64,000 bases of DNA from JAUIET01 sp045106985 (lineage in GTDB: Bacteria; Pseudomonadota; Gammaproteobacteria; Pseudomonadales; JAUIET01). Positions 17,186 through 25,324 of this stretch are shown here, one piece after another (the first letter of the stretch is position 1; every line of letters starts with the position of its first letter). The DNA is taken from the NCBI GenBank assembly GCA_045106985.1, contig JBGCFQ010000018.1, positions 1 to 64,000 of the forward strand, in the 5' to 3' direction. The notes beneath the pieces were generated by a model, which was not told the DNA's origin, searched no databases, and was given only the letters and a program-made list of their open reading frames with translations. The translations under genes and the position numbers were made by a program.

Positions 17186-18322
17186 GTGCAGAGGTATTTC
17201 TCTATCATCATTAAGCAGCTTGTTAACTGTATTAAAACCCTAATGCTTATGCTCGTTTTAGCAATTCTAACGCTAGTTTTTGCACAGACATCGTCTGCAC
17301 AGACAGCTTCAGAACAGCAAGCTGCTTCACATGCAACGCCGTCTTCTTCTTGGCAAATAGAAGCTCGTCTATTAAGGCCGCCAGCAGCGGCCAGCGACAT
17401 ACTTCGCAACAGTATTGCAAACGCACCCCAACCCAATGTCGTTAATCGTTCTTTGGCGCCGAAAAACAAGACGGAGTGGGAGGCTGTGATTGCTCAACGT
17501 ACAGTCGAAAGAAAAGTTGATATCGCGCAATTGGAAAAACGGGCCAACGTTTCCATAAAACGAGATGAAATCGGCGGCGTTGGAGTCTACTATGTGGTGC
17601 CTAATTCGCTGGCCGCGGCACATAAAAGCCATCTTTTCATTCACTTGCACGGCGGCGCCTACGTGTTCGGTGGCGGAGATGCGAGTGTGGCAGAAGCAGC
17701 GATTATAGCTGGGTTTAGCGGCATGCGGGCCATGGCCATAGACTATCGTATGCCGCCGACGCATCCGTTTCCTGCAGCGTTAGACGACGTGGTTGCTGTC
17801 TACAAAAAACTGTTAGAAACTTATAAATCTAGCGCTATAGCAATTGGCGGCACCTCAGCGGGAGCAGGACTATCCTTGGCGGCCGTACATCAATTTAAAA
17901 CGCTAGAACTTCCCGTTCCCGGTGCTGTTTATGCAGGCACGCCTTGGGCTGACCTCACCAAAACTGGCGACAGTTTGTATACCAATGAGGGCATAGACCG
18001 CATTCTTGTTACCTACGACGGTGCCATCGGCGCTGCGGCATTACTTTATGCCAACGGGCAAGATTTGAAAAATCCTCTGCTCTCGCCCGTTTATGGTGAG
18101 TTCGCAGATTTTCCGCCAACCTATCTAGTGACCGGTACGCGAGATATGTTTTTGAGTGATACAGCGCGTACCCACCGAAAGCTTCGCAGAGCGGGTGTTG
18201 TGGCCGAGCTAAATGTGTATGAAGGCCTGTCGCATGCAGGCTATTTGGTGGCTGTCGGTTCAACTGAACAGAAGCAAGTTTATAGCGAGCTAGCCGAGTT
18301 TCTAACGAAGCACCTGGATTGA
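17186..18322 (+). CDS. Exported alpha/beta hydrolase, HSL/esterase type
   Basis: 378 residues from GTG 17186, or about 359 from ATG 17243; neither has a good ribosome site, so the start is uncertain. A signal peptide is present (LMLMLVLAILTLVFAQTSSAQ). The HSL-family oxyanion motif is HLHGGAYVFGGGD and the nucleophile elbow is GGTSAGAGLSL. Asp in TGTRDMFLSD and His in YEGLSHAGYL complete the triad. It is a carboxylesterase or lipase acting in the periplasm or outside on short-chain or hydrophobic esters. It converges on the TPR gene with 76 bases between. Confidence 0.9.
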   Translation: MQRYFSIIIKQLVNCIKTLMLMLVLAILTLVFAQTSSAQTASEQQAASHATPSSSWQIEARLLRPPAAASDILRNSIANAPQPNVVNRSLAPKNKTEWEAVIAQRTVERKVDIAQLEKRANVSIKRDEIGGVGVYYVVPNSLAAAHKSHLFIHLHGGAYVFGGGDASVAEAAIIAGFSGMRAMAIDYRMPPTHPFPAALDDVVAVYKKLLETYKSSAIAIGGTSAGAGLSLAAVHQFKTLELPVPGAVYAGTPWADLTKTGDSLYTNEGIDRILVTYDGAIGAAALLYANGQDLKNPLLSPVYGEFADFPPTYLVTGTRDMFLSDTARTHRKLRRAGVVAELNVYEGLSHAGYLVAVGSTEQKQVYSELAEFLTKHLD

Positions 18323-18398
18323 GTCCGCTAGGCTTGAACTCAATAAAATTAGTCCCAGTCCAGCTCGCAAGTAACTATCTTCGGTGCGTCGAGTAATT

Positions 18399-20435
18399 TC
18401 AATTGGCAGGCTTGCCTGATTCCAGCATATGCTTAAAGGCTGGTGTTGGCCATAGTTCTTCGAGGTAAGGGTCAGAGGCCAGTCGCTCACGGTACTGTTC
18501 ATTGGCAACTATTGCATTGCCGAGAGCGTTCAGTGCGGCTTGCTGGTCTCCTTGAAGCAGTTGCACCAAGCCAAGAAAATAGTACATCTCGTGATTTCCG
18601 TCAGATTTTACTAGCGCCGATTTGCTTGCAATCAGTGCTTCTTCGAAGCGCCCTAGTTGCGCATAATAGAGTCCGAGATTGCCTTGCGTTTTCCAATCGG
18701 TTTGATTGACCTCCATATTTTTCTCGGCTTGGGAAGCTGCGCGTCTATAGGCACTGAGAGACTCTTCTTTGCGCCCAGCAAAATAGTAGGCCTCTGCCAG
18801 TCGGCCCAATACACGATGATCGTCTGGCGCAAATTCCAGAGCTTTCTGTTGATTTTCTATGGCTTTATCAAACCGGCCAGCATAGAAATGCAGTGAGCCA
18901 ACATTAGTATGCGCCAAACGCGAAGGTTTTATGTCAAGCGACTCTTCATAGGCCTCAATGGCTTGGTTGTATTCACCCAACATCCAGAACGCCGCGCCCT
19001 TACTGCCATAGGCTGTTGCAACCATCGGCGCTAATAGGTTTGTTTTCTCGTACTCTGCGACTGCTTCACGGTAGCGTCGATGATTAAAATAAAACCTCGC
19101 CAGCGCTTCGTGCGCAGCCCAGTAGCCGGCCTTCATTGATATCGCTTTGCGTAGATCACTTTCCGCTTCTTCTTCCCGACCCTGTGTGGCTCTTAATTCG
19201 GCTAACTGAATATATGCATCAATGGGATCTTCTGACAAAGCTATGGCTTTCTTAAGTCGTTTTTCTGCCCGCTTGTGCCAGCCCCTGGACATATACAGCT
19301 TACCTAAAGCGAGGCTGCTTTCGCTATTTAGGCCCGCATTTAAAGTGCTTGCTCGTTCACAAGCGGTCTCAGCAAATTCAAAATCTGTGACATCGTTACC
19401 GATATTGTAAAGTCTTAGATGTGCCTCGCAAATTCCGGCGTAAGCCCGAGAGAATTGCGGGTCAATCGCGATAGCTTGCCTGAAAAAGCTTCCGGCCTCT
19501 TTCATTACATCAGCATCCAGAGAGCTGCGCAGGCGACCTGCGCCTTGCAAATACTTGAGATACGCATCGGTTGATTTAGTGGGTTGTAACTGCAGTTCTT
19601 TTTTTGATTCAACTGACAGGACGATTTTTAGTTGGTCAACAACACTGTTTGCTATTTCTTTCTGAACAGTGAAGATATCATCGACAGAACGCTCGTAGGC
19701 GCCTGTCCAGTTATTGCGCTCAGTTATTCCATTAATCAACTGCGCGCCAATGCGTATTGTTCCGGCATTCTGTCGAGCGCTTCCTTCCAGAACATGCTTT
19801 ACTTGCAGTCGCTTAGCGACTTGACGCACGCCAATCTGCTTGCCACGAAATTGAAAAGATGAAGAGCGCGCTGCTACCTGAAGTTCGCCAAGACCAGAAA
19901 GCAGGAGTAATATCTCCTCGCCCAAGCCCAAAGCAAAATAGTTGGTATCGGCATTGCCATCGTAGTTTTCAAACGCCAGCACCGCTATTGAGTTGTGCGG
20001 TGCAGCTGTTTGCAAAGGCGCGGCCGTTTGCACCATAGCAAGTTCTGCGGTTCCACCCGTTTCATCTACTAGCCGAACAATCAGATAAGAGGAACCGCCG
20101 GCGACAATCAATAACAGAAGCGTTGCGAAGGGAAGGTCGGACTTTTTACGTTGCCTTGGTTGATCTAAGTTTCCACCGAGCAAAGGCAAGTCGAATATTA
20201 GCCCTTCAGGACGAAGGTCAATTACCCATGCGAGCAAAAAAGACACAGGGAAACCAACAATAGCAACGATAATAAGAACCCTCATAGACCATTCAGGTAA
20301 GCCCATGGGGTCCGCGACAGTCGATACTACTTGCAATGCCACCCAGGCCGTAACCGCATAAATAGCTACTACACGTAAAACTTTACGGCGGCGAATTTCG
20401 CTGGCAAGGCGTTGAAAAAAGTCGGGTGTATTAAT
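18399..20435 (-). CDS. Membrane TPR protein with FlgO/TolB-like domain; disturbed start
   Basis: Two N-terminal hydrophobic segments, a FlgO/TolB-type domain (NSIAVLAFENYDG ... ILLLLSGLGELQVAARSSSFQF ... VKHVLEGSARQNAGTIRIGAQLI), then at least eight TPR repeats to the C-terminus. This architecture is common in proteobacterial sensor proteins, some with a CadC-like or cyclase head. The first standard start is GTG 20342, but coding continues upstream (FFQRLASEIRRRKVLRV, a family hallmark) to a frame-blocking TGA. Starts there would be ATT 20435, or GTG 20445 if one T in 20431-20435 is an extra base. I use 20435. It is divergent from the repeat-protein/caspase block and may sense the same condition. 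Confidence 0.78.
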   Translation of the reverse strand: MNTPDFFQRLASEIRRRKVLRVVAIYAVTAWVALQVVSTVADPMGLPEWSMRVLIIVAIVGFPVSFLLAWVIDLRPEGLIFDLPLLGGNLDQPRQRKKSDLPFATLLLLIVAGGSSYLIVRLVDETGGTAELAMVQTAAPLQTAAPHNSIAVLAFENYDGNADTNYFALGLGEEILLLLSGLGELQVAARSSSFQFRGKQIGVRQVAKRLQVKHVLEGSARQNAGTIRIGAQLINGITERNNWTGAYERSVDDIFTVQKEIANSVVDQLKIVLSVESKKELQLQPTKSTDAYLKYLQGAGRLRSSLDADVMKEAGSFFRQAIAIDPQFSRAYAGICEAHLRLYNIGNDVTDFEFAETACERASTLNAGLNSESSLALGKLYMSRGWHKRAEKRLKKAIALSEDPIDAYIQLAELRATQGREEEAESDLRKAISMKAGYWAAHEALARFYFNHRRYREAVAEYEKTNLLAPMVATAYGSKGAAFWMLGEYNQAIEAYEESLDIKPSRLAHTNVGSLHFYAGRFDKAIENQQKALEFAPDDHRVLGRLAEAYYFAGRKEESLSAYRRAASQAEKNMEVNQTDWKTQGNLGLYYAQLGRFEEALIASKSALVKSDGNHEMYYFLGLVQLLQGDQQAALNALGNAIVANEQYRERLASDPYLEELWPTPAFKHMLESGKPAN

Positions 20436-20564
20436 GGTTACTCACACATACAGGTAGGTGGCTCAAATGGCGCACAAAATCTTAAATGCGCCTGATAATT
20501 CTGGATTTTCAACTGCGCTCAGTTTAAGCTTTCTTGCCGAATAATTACAACGATAGGCTTAGTG

Positions 20565-20786
20565 ATGTCAGAAACTAAAGTATTTAACGCTGGTACGGGC
20601 ACCCTTACTCTCAATTTGGCACTTCCAGATGGAGATGAAGAGATAGAATACGAGGCGAGAATCGTCCTCAGCGCTCGCCGTCGTACAAATCAGGAGCGTG
20701 CAGGTGACCCTGATATTCGCGCGGGAGACCCTGATATTCGAGCAGGAGACCCTGATATTCGAGCAGGAGATCCTGATATTCGATAA
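20565..20786 (+). CDS. Small protein with four C-terminal AGDPDIR heptad repeats
   Basis: 73 residues. The first ~45 look like a compact beta-rich domain (TKVFNAGTGTLTLNLAL, EEIEYEARIVLSARRR). The C-terminus is four tandem copies of AGDPDIR with the stop immediately after the last Arg. ATG 20565 has AGG seven bases upstream; a GTG one codon earlier is possible. It lies 121 bases before a caspase-like gene on the same strand. Each heptad ends in Arg after an acidic patch, and prokaryotic caspase homologues (orthocaspases) and trypsins prefer Arg/Lys at P1, so the tail could be a multi-site protease substrate (inference). Not recognised as a named family. Confidence 0.65.
   Translation: MSETKVFNAGTGTLTLNLALPDGDEEIEYEARIVLSARRRTNQERAGDPDIRAGDPDIRAGDPDIRAGDPDIR
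20700..20783 (+). repeat. Four tandem 21-bp repeats
   Basis: Four head-to-tail 21-bp units begin at 20700, 20721, 20742 and 20763, consensus GCAGGAGACCCTGATATTCGA. Units differ from one another by only one to four bases, almost all at silent third positions, while the encoded heptad AGDPDIR is identical in all four. Recent expansion plus selection on the peptide is the simplest reading. A lone CTGATATTC at 20838-20846, beyond the stop codon, may be a decayed further unit. Confidence 0.9.
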
Positions 20787-20907
20787 GAAGAGTTTCTAAT
20801 GGAGCGGTCCATGGCCCCTGCGGCTTTGATGGTGTTGCTGATATTCTAACGAAATAAATAAGCTCTTTGGCAGGGCTTGTTGGTATGTTCCTAGAGACAC
20901 AATAATT

Positions 20908-22902
20908 ATGCCCACAAAACACGCCCTTGTTATCGGCATTAATAAGTATCCCTACATGGGGAATGGTCGTAACTTTACGCTTAAAGGCTGCGTTAACGAT
21001 GCCAAGTTAATGCGCGCTACTCTCGTTGATAAATTCAATTTTGAACGCAGTAATATCGTCGAATTACACGATGAAGCAGCTACTCGCGATGGCATTCTCG
21101 CTGAGATGGATAAGCTGGTTGCTCGCATCAGTAAAAACGATATTGTTGTATTTCATTACAGTGGTCATGGGCATACCTGTTCTGTAAAAACCAGTGATAC
21201 TGACGAGGGTAGTGGCAGAGACAATTGCATACTACCCTATGATGACTCAATTCCAATTGCCGTAAGTGATACGTACCCAGAGGGAAAAGAGTACAGGGAA
21301 ATTCGCGACGACAAAATTAATGAGTGGTTGCAGCGGCTGGCTAAAAAAACCAAGTACATAACGCTGATATTCGATGCCTGTCATTCAGGCACAATGACCC
21401 GCAGCGCTAACTCCAGTACTGCCCGAACTGTGCCGACATCGGCAAGGAATCAACCTGCCCCCACTACCGTAAAGAAAAAAACTCGCAAGAAGAGCGCTGG
21501 CGGTTGGTTGACACTGAGTAATAACTACGTCGTTATGTCTGGTTGTAGAGACACTCAAACCTCAAAGGAGAAATTTTTCCGGGAAGGCGATACACGATTC
21601 AAACACGGCGTTCTTACTTATAAACTGATCGGCGCCATGGCAGAGGCCAAACCTGGCACCACCTACAGAGATGTTTTTGAGTTGGCCAGTATTGGCGTTG
21701 CCGCCGAAGTTGATGAGCAAACCCCACAGATAGAAGGCATGCTGGACAGAGAGCTGTTTGGCATTCGTGATATTGAACCATTGCGCTATGTTCCAGTTAC
21801 TAGCGTCAAGGGCCAGCAAGTAACCGTGCGCGGTGGCGCTGCTCATGGCTTGCGCACAGGCTCGCGCTGGGAGGTCTATCCGCCGGGCACCAAGCTGACA
21901 GATAACCTCGCAGCCTTGGGCGTGCTTGAAATCAGCAAGGTGAGGGCACTTAGTTCTACTGCAACAGTGATCAGCAATTCGGCACCTATTGTTGCCGCGG
22001 CGCGTTGTATTGAGACGGAGTCAGTCGTATCGAATAGATTGCTGTCGATTGCCGTGGACTCTTTGAATGCTGGTCAACTAACAGCAATCAAATCAAAAAT
22101 TGAAAAGTCGAAATTGTTAGCTGTGGCATCCTCAGCTCGTACTGCGGATGTAATAGCTAAAGTAGCGAAACCAGGCGACATAGTTCCAGGCCATAACATA
22201 GGACCTAAAGGCACCGTGGTAACCGTGCCTACCTGGGTGTTTCTTGAAGACGATAAGCTTGCAATGCCGCTGCACGCTATTAGTGAGATCGGCGTTACAA
22301 AGCTATTGATCGACAATCTAGAAAAGATCGCTAAATACAAGAACACTCTCAGCCTGCATAACCCAATTAGCAAACTTAAAGTTGCGTTCAATCTTTATCA
22401 TCGCAAAACAAAAGATGATCTCGTTCTGGTGAATGGCGGTGCGAAAGAATTTGTTGATGGCGACAAAGTGCTTTTGGAAATAACGAATAATGATACGCGT
22501 CCGGTTTTTTTTAGCGTTCTGGTTATTGCTCCAACTAAGGAGATAGCGCATGCATACCCTCATCGCAAGGCCAGTGAGGAGCTAAGCCCTGGCAAAACTG
22601 TTCGTAAGCGAGTTACCTTGCGCGTTGACAGGAATGCCCCAGAGGGAGTGTCATACGAAACCTGTAAGGTGTTCTTCACAAGCACTCAGTCTGATTTCAG
22701 CTGGCTTAGCCAACAAGCCACTCGATCAGCGGGTGCGAAATCAAGGTCCGGAGTTGCCGCCCTTGACGCTGCGATTAAAGGTGTCCCAAAAACCAGAGCT
22801 TCAAGCATGAATACTCGAGTGCCTAGCGCAGGTGTAAGCGCTCGCAGCGAAGATTGGGCCGCAATCAGCCGAACATACGGTTTGAAGAGCCCGCCCCGTT
22901 AG
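20908..22902 (+). CDS. Caspase-like (C14) peptidase with C-terminal DUF4384-like region
   Basis: 664 residues. The p20-like domain has HALVIGINKYPY, catalytic His87 in HYSGHGH and catalytic Cys158 in IFDACHSG, so the dyad is intact. A basic/Ser-Thr-rich loop (about 168-200) follows the Cys and could be an autoprocessing site. A middle domain (about 285-430) is unassigned. The C-terminal part, DLVLVNGGAKEFVDGDKVLLEITN ... RPVFFSVLVIAPTKEIAHAYP, resembles DUF4384 domains often joined to bacterial caspases. No signal peptide, so probably cytoplasmic. First gene of an operon with CHAT and two trypsin-like genes, the next starting 9 bases after its stop. A proteolytic initiator or effector is likely; its trigger is unknown. 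Confidence 0.92.
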   Translation: MPTKHALVIGINKYPYMGNGRNFTLKGCVNDAKLMRATLVDKFNFERSNIVELHDEAATRDGILAEMDKLVARISKNDIVVFHYSGHGHTCSVKTSDTDEGSGRDNCILPYDDSIPIAVSDTYPEGKEYREIRDDKINEWLQRLAKKTKYITLIFDACHSGTMTRSANSSTARTVPTSARNQPAPTTVKKKTRKKSAGGWLTLSNNYVVMSGCRDTQTSKEKFFREGDTRFKHGVLTYKLIGAMAEAKPGTTYRDVFELASIGVAAEVDEQTPQIEGMLDRELFGIRDIEPLRYVPVTSVKGQQVTVRGGAAHGLRTGSRWEVYPPGTKLTDNLAALGVLEISKVRALSSTATVISNSAPIVAAARCIETESVVSNRLLSIAVDSLNAGQLTAIKSKIEKSKLLAVASSARTADVIAKVAKPGDIVPGHNIGPKGTVVTVPTWVFLEDDKLAMPLHAISEIGVTKLLIDNLEKIAKYKNTLSLHNPISKLKVAFNLYHRKTKDDLVLVNGGAKEFVDGDKVLLEITNNDTRPVFFSVLVIAPTKEIAHAYPHRKASEELSPGKTVRKRVTLRVDRNAPEGVSYETCKVFFTSTQSDFSWLSQQATRSAGAKSRSGVAALDAAIKGVPKTRASSMNTRVPSAGVSARSEDWAAISRTYGLKSPPR

Positions 22903-22911
22903 GCAAGCGCT

Positions 22912-25323
22912 ATGACGTTTACGTTACCAGTCGTTTTTCTCGCCTTTGCCAATTCGCAAGACGAACATTTGGCAACGCTTAAGCAGGAAAGCCACGACGT
23001 TTTCGGTGTGCTTCAGCCTCTCAAGAAAGACGGCAAGATCGATATTCATCGAGAAGAAAGCGCTAATTTTGATGAATTGTATGATGGGCTTCTTGCACAT
23101 GACGGTAATATTTCAATCTTTCATTACGGTGGGCATGCGAGCGGCACTGGGCTTCGGTTAGAGGGCGGTTTTGGAGGCGCAAAAGGGATTGCAGGGCTAC
23201 TGGGTGATCAAACACGCCTAAAGCTTGTTTTTCTGAATGGCTGTGCCACCAAGGATCAGGTCAAGCATCTTCAGGATGCGGGCGTACCCGCTGTAATAGC
23301 AACGGCTGTGAAGATAAATGATGCCCGAGCCACAAAGTTTTCGACCGCATTTTATGCCGCTCTGGCCGAGGGTAAGAGCATACCTAAGGCCTTCGAGCTG
23401 GCGAGTAATTATCTGCAGGGCAGTCAAGGCGCTAATGGCGCTGAGGACATTACAACCCATCGTTTTATGCATTTCGAAGACGAAGAGCTGGAGGAAGACT
23501 CCTCAGCCGAATTCGAATGGGCGCTGTATACGCGCAGCGATTGCGCTGAGGACTTAGCACAGTGGCGACTACCGCGAGCACAAGAGGGTTGGCGCGTACG
23601 CCTTATTGATTCACGCGGACCGATTTGCGGCATTGATGATGAACCTCTAGAAATAGAGCACTCATTGCGCAAACGCACGATAAACGCAGTTGTGTGCCAA
23701 CACTGTGGAACTAATAGTTCGGTTGCCTCGTGTGATGCACAAACCTGTCCAATTTGCGCTTCAAGCGATACAAAATTCGGGAAGGTAAATACGGCAATCG
23801 CCGATCAGTTACTGCCCAATGTCGTCATTGAAGCTGAAGCGCGACAGCGCATAGTCGACGCTGCGCAATTTCCCGATGGTTTAATACTCAGCTTGCACTC
23901 TGTTTATTTGCCCTATTGGGTTTTTGACGTAGGCACTCGCACCGCGCTAGAAGCTCAACGAGGCGGTTTTGACCCAGAAACGCTTAAAGTGGACTGGCAA
24001 AATGTGGAAGAGGAATTTGATGCTGAGTTTGCTTCGGTATTGGTCCCCGCAGGTCAAGCCCCTGTTGGGCGTGATGTGAACGCAGAAGATTGGTACTGGG
24101 AGCTAGAAAAGGCACAGCCCCTAGAGCAAATTAAATCTGTAGATCTCATTGTACCGCTAGAAATAGATATTCAGTCGGGCTTCAACAAAGTAGTAAAGTC
24201 AGTTGACGAGTTTGTAGAAAACGAATGCCTGGATAAGATTGGCGGTCACCAACAAAAAAATATAACAACACATACCAGTTATAGGCACCTGGCCTGTCGC
24301 TCGGTTCTGCTGCCGCATTGGTATGCAACCATAGAAGCCGACGGTGCTATCGCATCAGTATTAGTTAATGGCCAAACGGGTGCTGTTCGTTTTCCTCAAT
24401 TACCCGGAATGCAAAACCTAAGTAACAAGAGCAATACTGCAATGAGTCAACGTACTTTTGAACCCAGTGGTAACCAAGCAAAAACTTCCTTAAGAGCTTC
24501 TGTCTACAGTGGTGTGGGCATAGGCATTATGGTTGGATTATTGCTGGGATTGGCTGCGCCAACTGATGGGGACGCGAAAACTGTTGTCAGTATATTTATA
24601 GGTGCTGTTGGTGTTGGCTTAGCCGCCTTACTTGGCTTAAACGACAAACACTTCAGCACAGCCAAAGGGCTTCGTATTGGCTCTTTTGGTTTTGCAGTCG
24701 CGATCTCGGCCGTAATCGGCATTTATATGCGTGCTAATGGAGTATTGTCCCCTAGTTTAAATGACGAAGTGCAAGCGGTAGTTGAGGCTTCCGGTTTAGG
24801 TAAGAAAGAAGCTATGCGGGCTGTGCTCGCTAAACAAACCACGCCAGGGAGCAAAGAGTCGCGGGTCAGTATGACGGCATTGTTTTCGGCACCCGTGTCA
24901 CTGGAAAGTTGCTATAACCTGCAACCTCAGCCTAGGCTTTCTGAAAACCCACTTAAGCCAAATGATGTCATTGAGAACATCAAATTGCAGGGCGGGCCCA
25001 GCTGGGAAAAATTCGCCAATGAGGTTGTAAAAAACCTTCCTAACAATCCGGTCGATCAACAAGCGGTTTTGGAGCTTTCTCGAGATACCGTTTGTAAGTT
25101 TGAGTCCTTTAGAGGATGGACCATGCCAAAGGCTGCGGAGTGTGAGCTCTTGAGCAAGATCTCGAATAAACCTGCAACTGAGCAAGAAGTAAGCGAGGCG
25201 TATTCTCCACCTGTGCTAAAGCAGGTAACAGAGAGAGTAAGCTCGACAGTGACAGAAAAAAATCAGCTGGTGGCGTTGAAGTTGATGGGCGGCATGTTGT
25301 GTTCAAGTAAAGAGGACGACTAG
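22912..25323 (+). CDS. CHAT-domain peptidase with zinc ribbon and membrane segments
   Basis: 803 residues. The N-terminal CHAT (caspase HetF-associated) domain has catalytic His75 in HYGGHASG and Cys111 in FLNGCATKDQ. A zinc ribbon has Cys262/265 (CQHC) and Cys279/282 (CPIC). A long beta-rich middle follows (PYWVFDVGTRT, HWYATIEADGA), then about three hydrophobic helices between residues 530 and 615 and a hydrophilic C-terminal domain with several Cys. This would place a CHAT protease at the inner membrane facing the cytoplasm. Second in the operon; the next gene starts one base after its stop. CHAT peptidases act in eukaryotic separase-like and bacterial defence cascades; the role here is inferred from that and the operon. 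Confidence 0.88.
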   Translation: MTFTLPVVFLAFANSQDEHLATLKQESHDVFGVLQPLKKDGKIDIHREESANFDELYDGLLAHDGNISIFHYGGHASGTGLRLEGGFGGAKGIAGLLGDQTRLKLVFLNGCATKDQVKHLQDAGVPAVIATAVKINDARATKFSTAFYAALAEGKSIPKAFELASNYLQGSQGANGAEDITTHRFMHFEDEELEEDSSAEFEWALYTRSDCAEDLAQWRLPRAQEGWRVRLIDSRGPICGIDDEPLEIEHSLRKRTINAVVCQHCGTNSSVASCDAQTCPICASSDTKFGKVNTAIADQLLPNVVIEAEARQRIVDAAQFPDGLILSLHSVYLPYWVFDVGTRTALEAQRGGFDPETLKVDWQNVEEEFDAEFASVLVPAGQAPVGRDVNAEDWYWELEKAQPLEQIKSVDLIVPLEIDIQSGFNKVVKSVDEFVENECLDKIGGHQQKNITTHTSYRHLACRSVLLPHWYATIEADGAIASVLVNGQTGAVRFPQLPGMQNLSNKSNTAMSQRTFEPSGNQAKTSLRASVYSGVGIGIMVGLLLGLAAPTDGDAKTVVSIFIGAVGVGLAALLGLNDKHFSTAKGLRIGSFGFAVAISAVIGIYMRANGVLSPSLNDEVQAVVEASGLGKKEAMRAVLAKQTTPGSKESRVSMTALFSAPVSLESCYNLQPQPRLSENPLKPNDVIENIKLQGGPSWEKFANEVVKNLPNNPVDQQAVLELSRDTVCKFESFRGWTMPKAAECELLSKISNKPATEQEVSEAYSPPVLKQVTERVSSTVTEKNQLVALKLMGGMLCSSKEDD

Positions 25324-25324
25324 A

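Noticed and set aside
20700..20783. CRISPR-like repeats
   Set aside because: Units are contiguous with no spacers and are in a coding frame; this is a protein-coding tandem repeat.
20799..20849. 16-codon hydrophobic frame MERSMAPAALMVLLIF before the caspase gene
   Set aside because: Very short and without a clear ribosome site; chance is as likely as a peptide.
20668..20922. Minus-strand reading frame over the repeats
   Set aside because: Frames opposite tandem repeats stay open by periodicity; it has no ribosome site and overlaps the start of the caspase gene.
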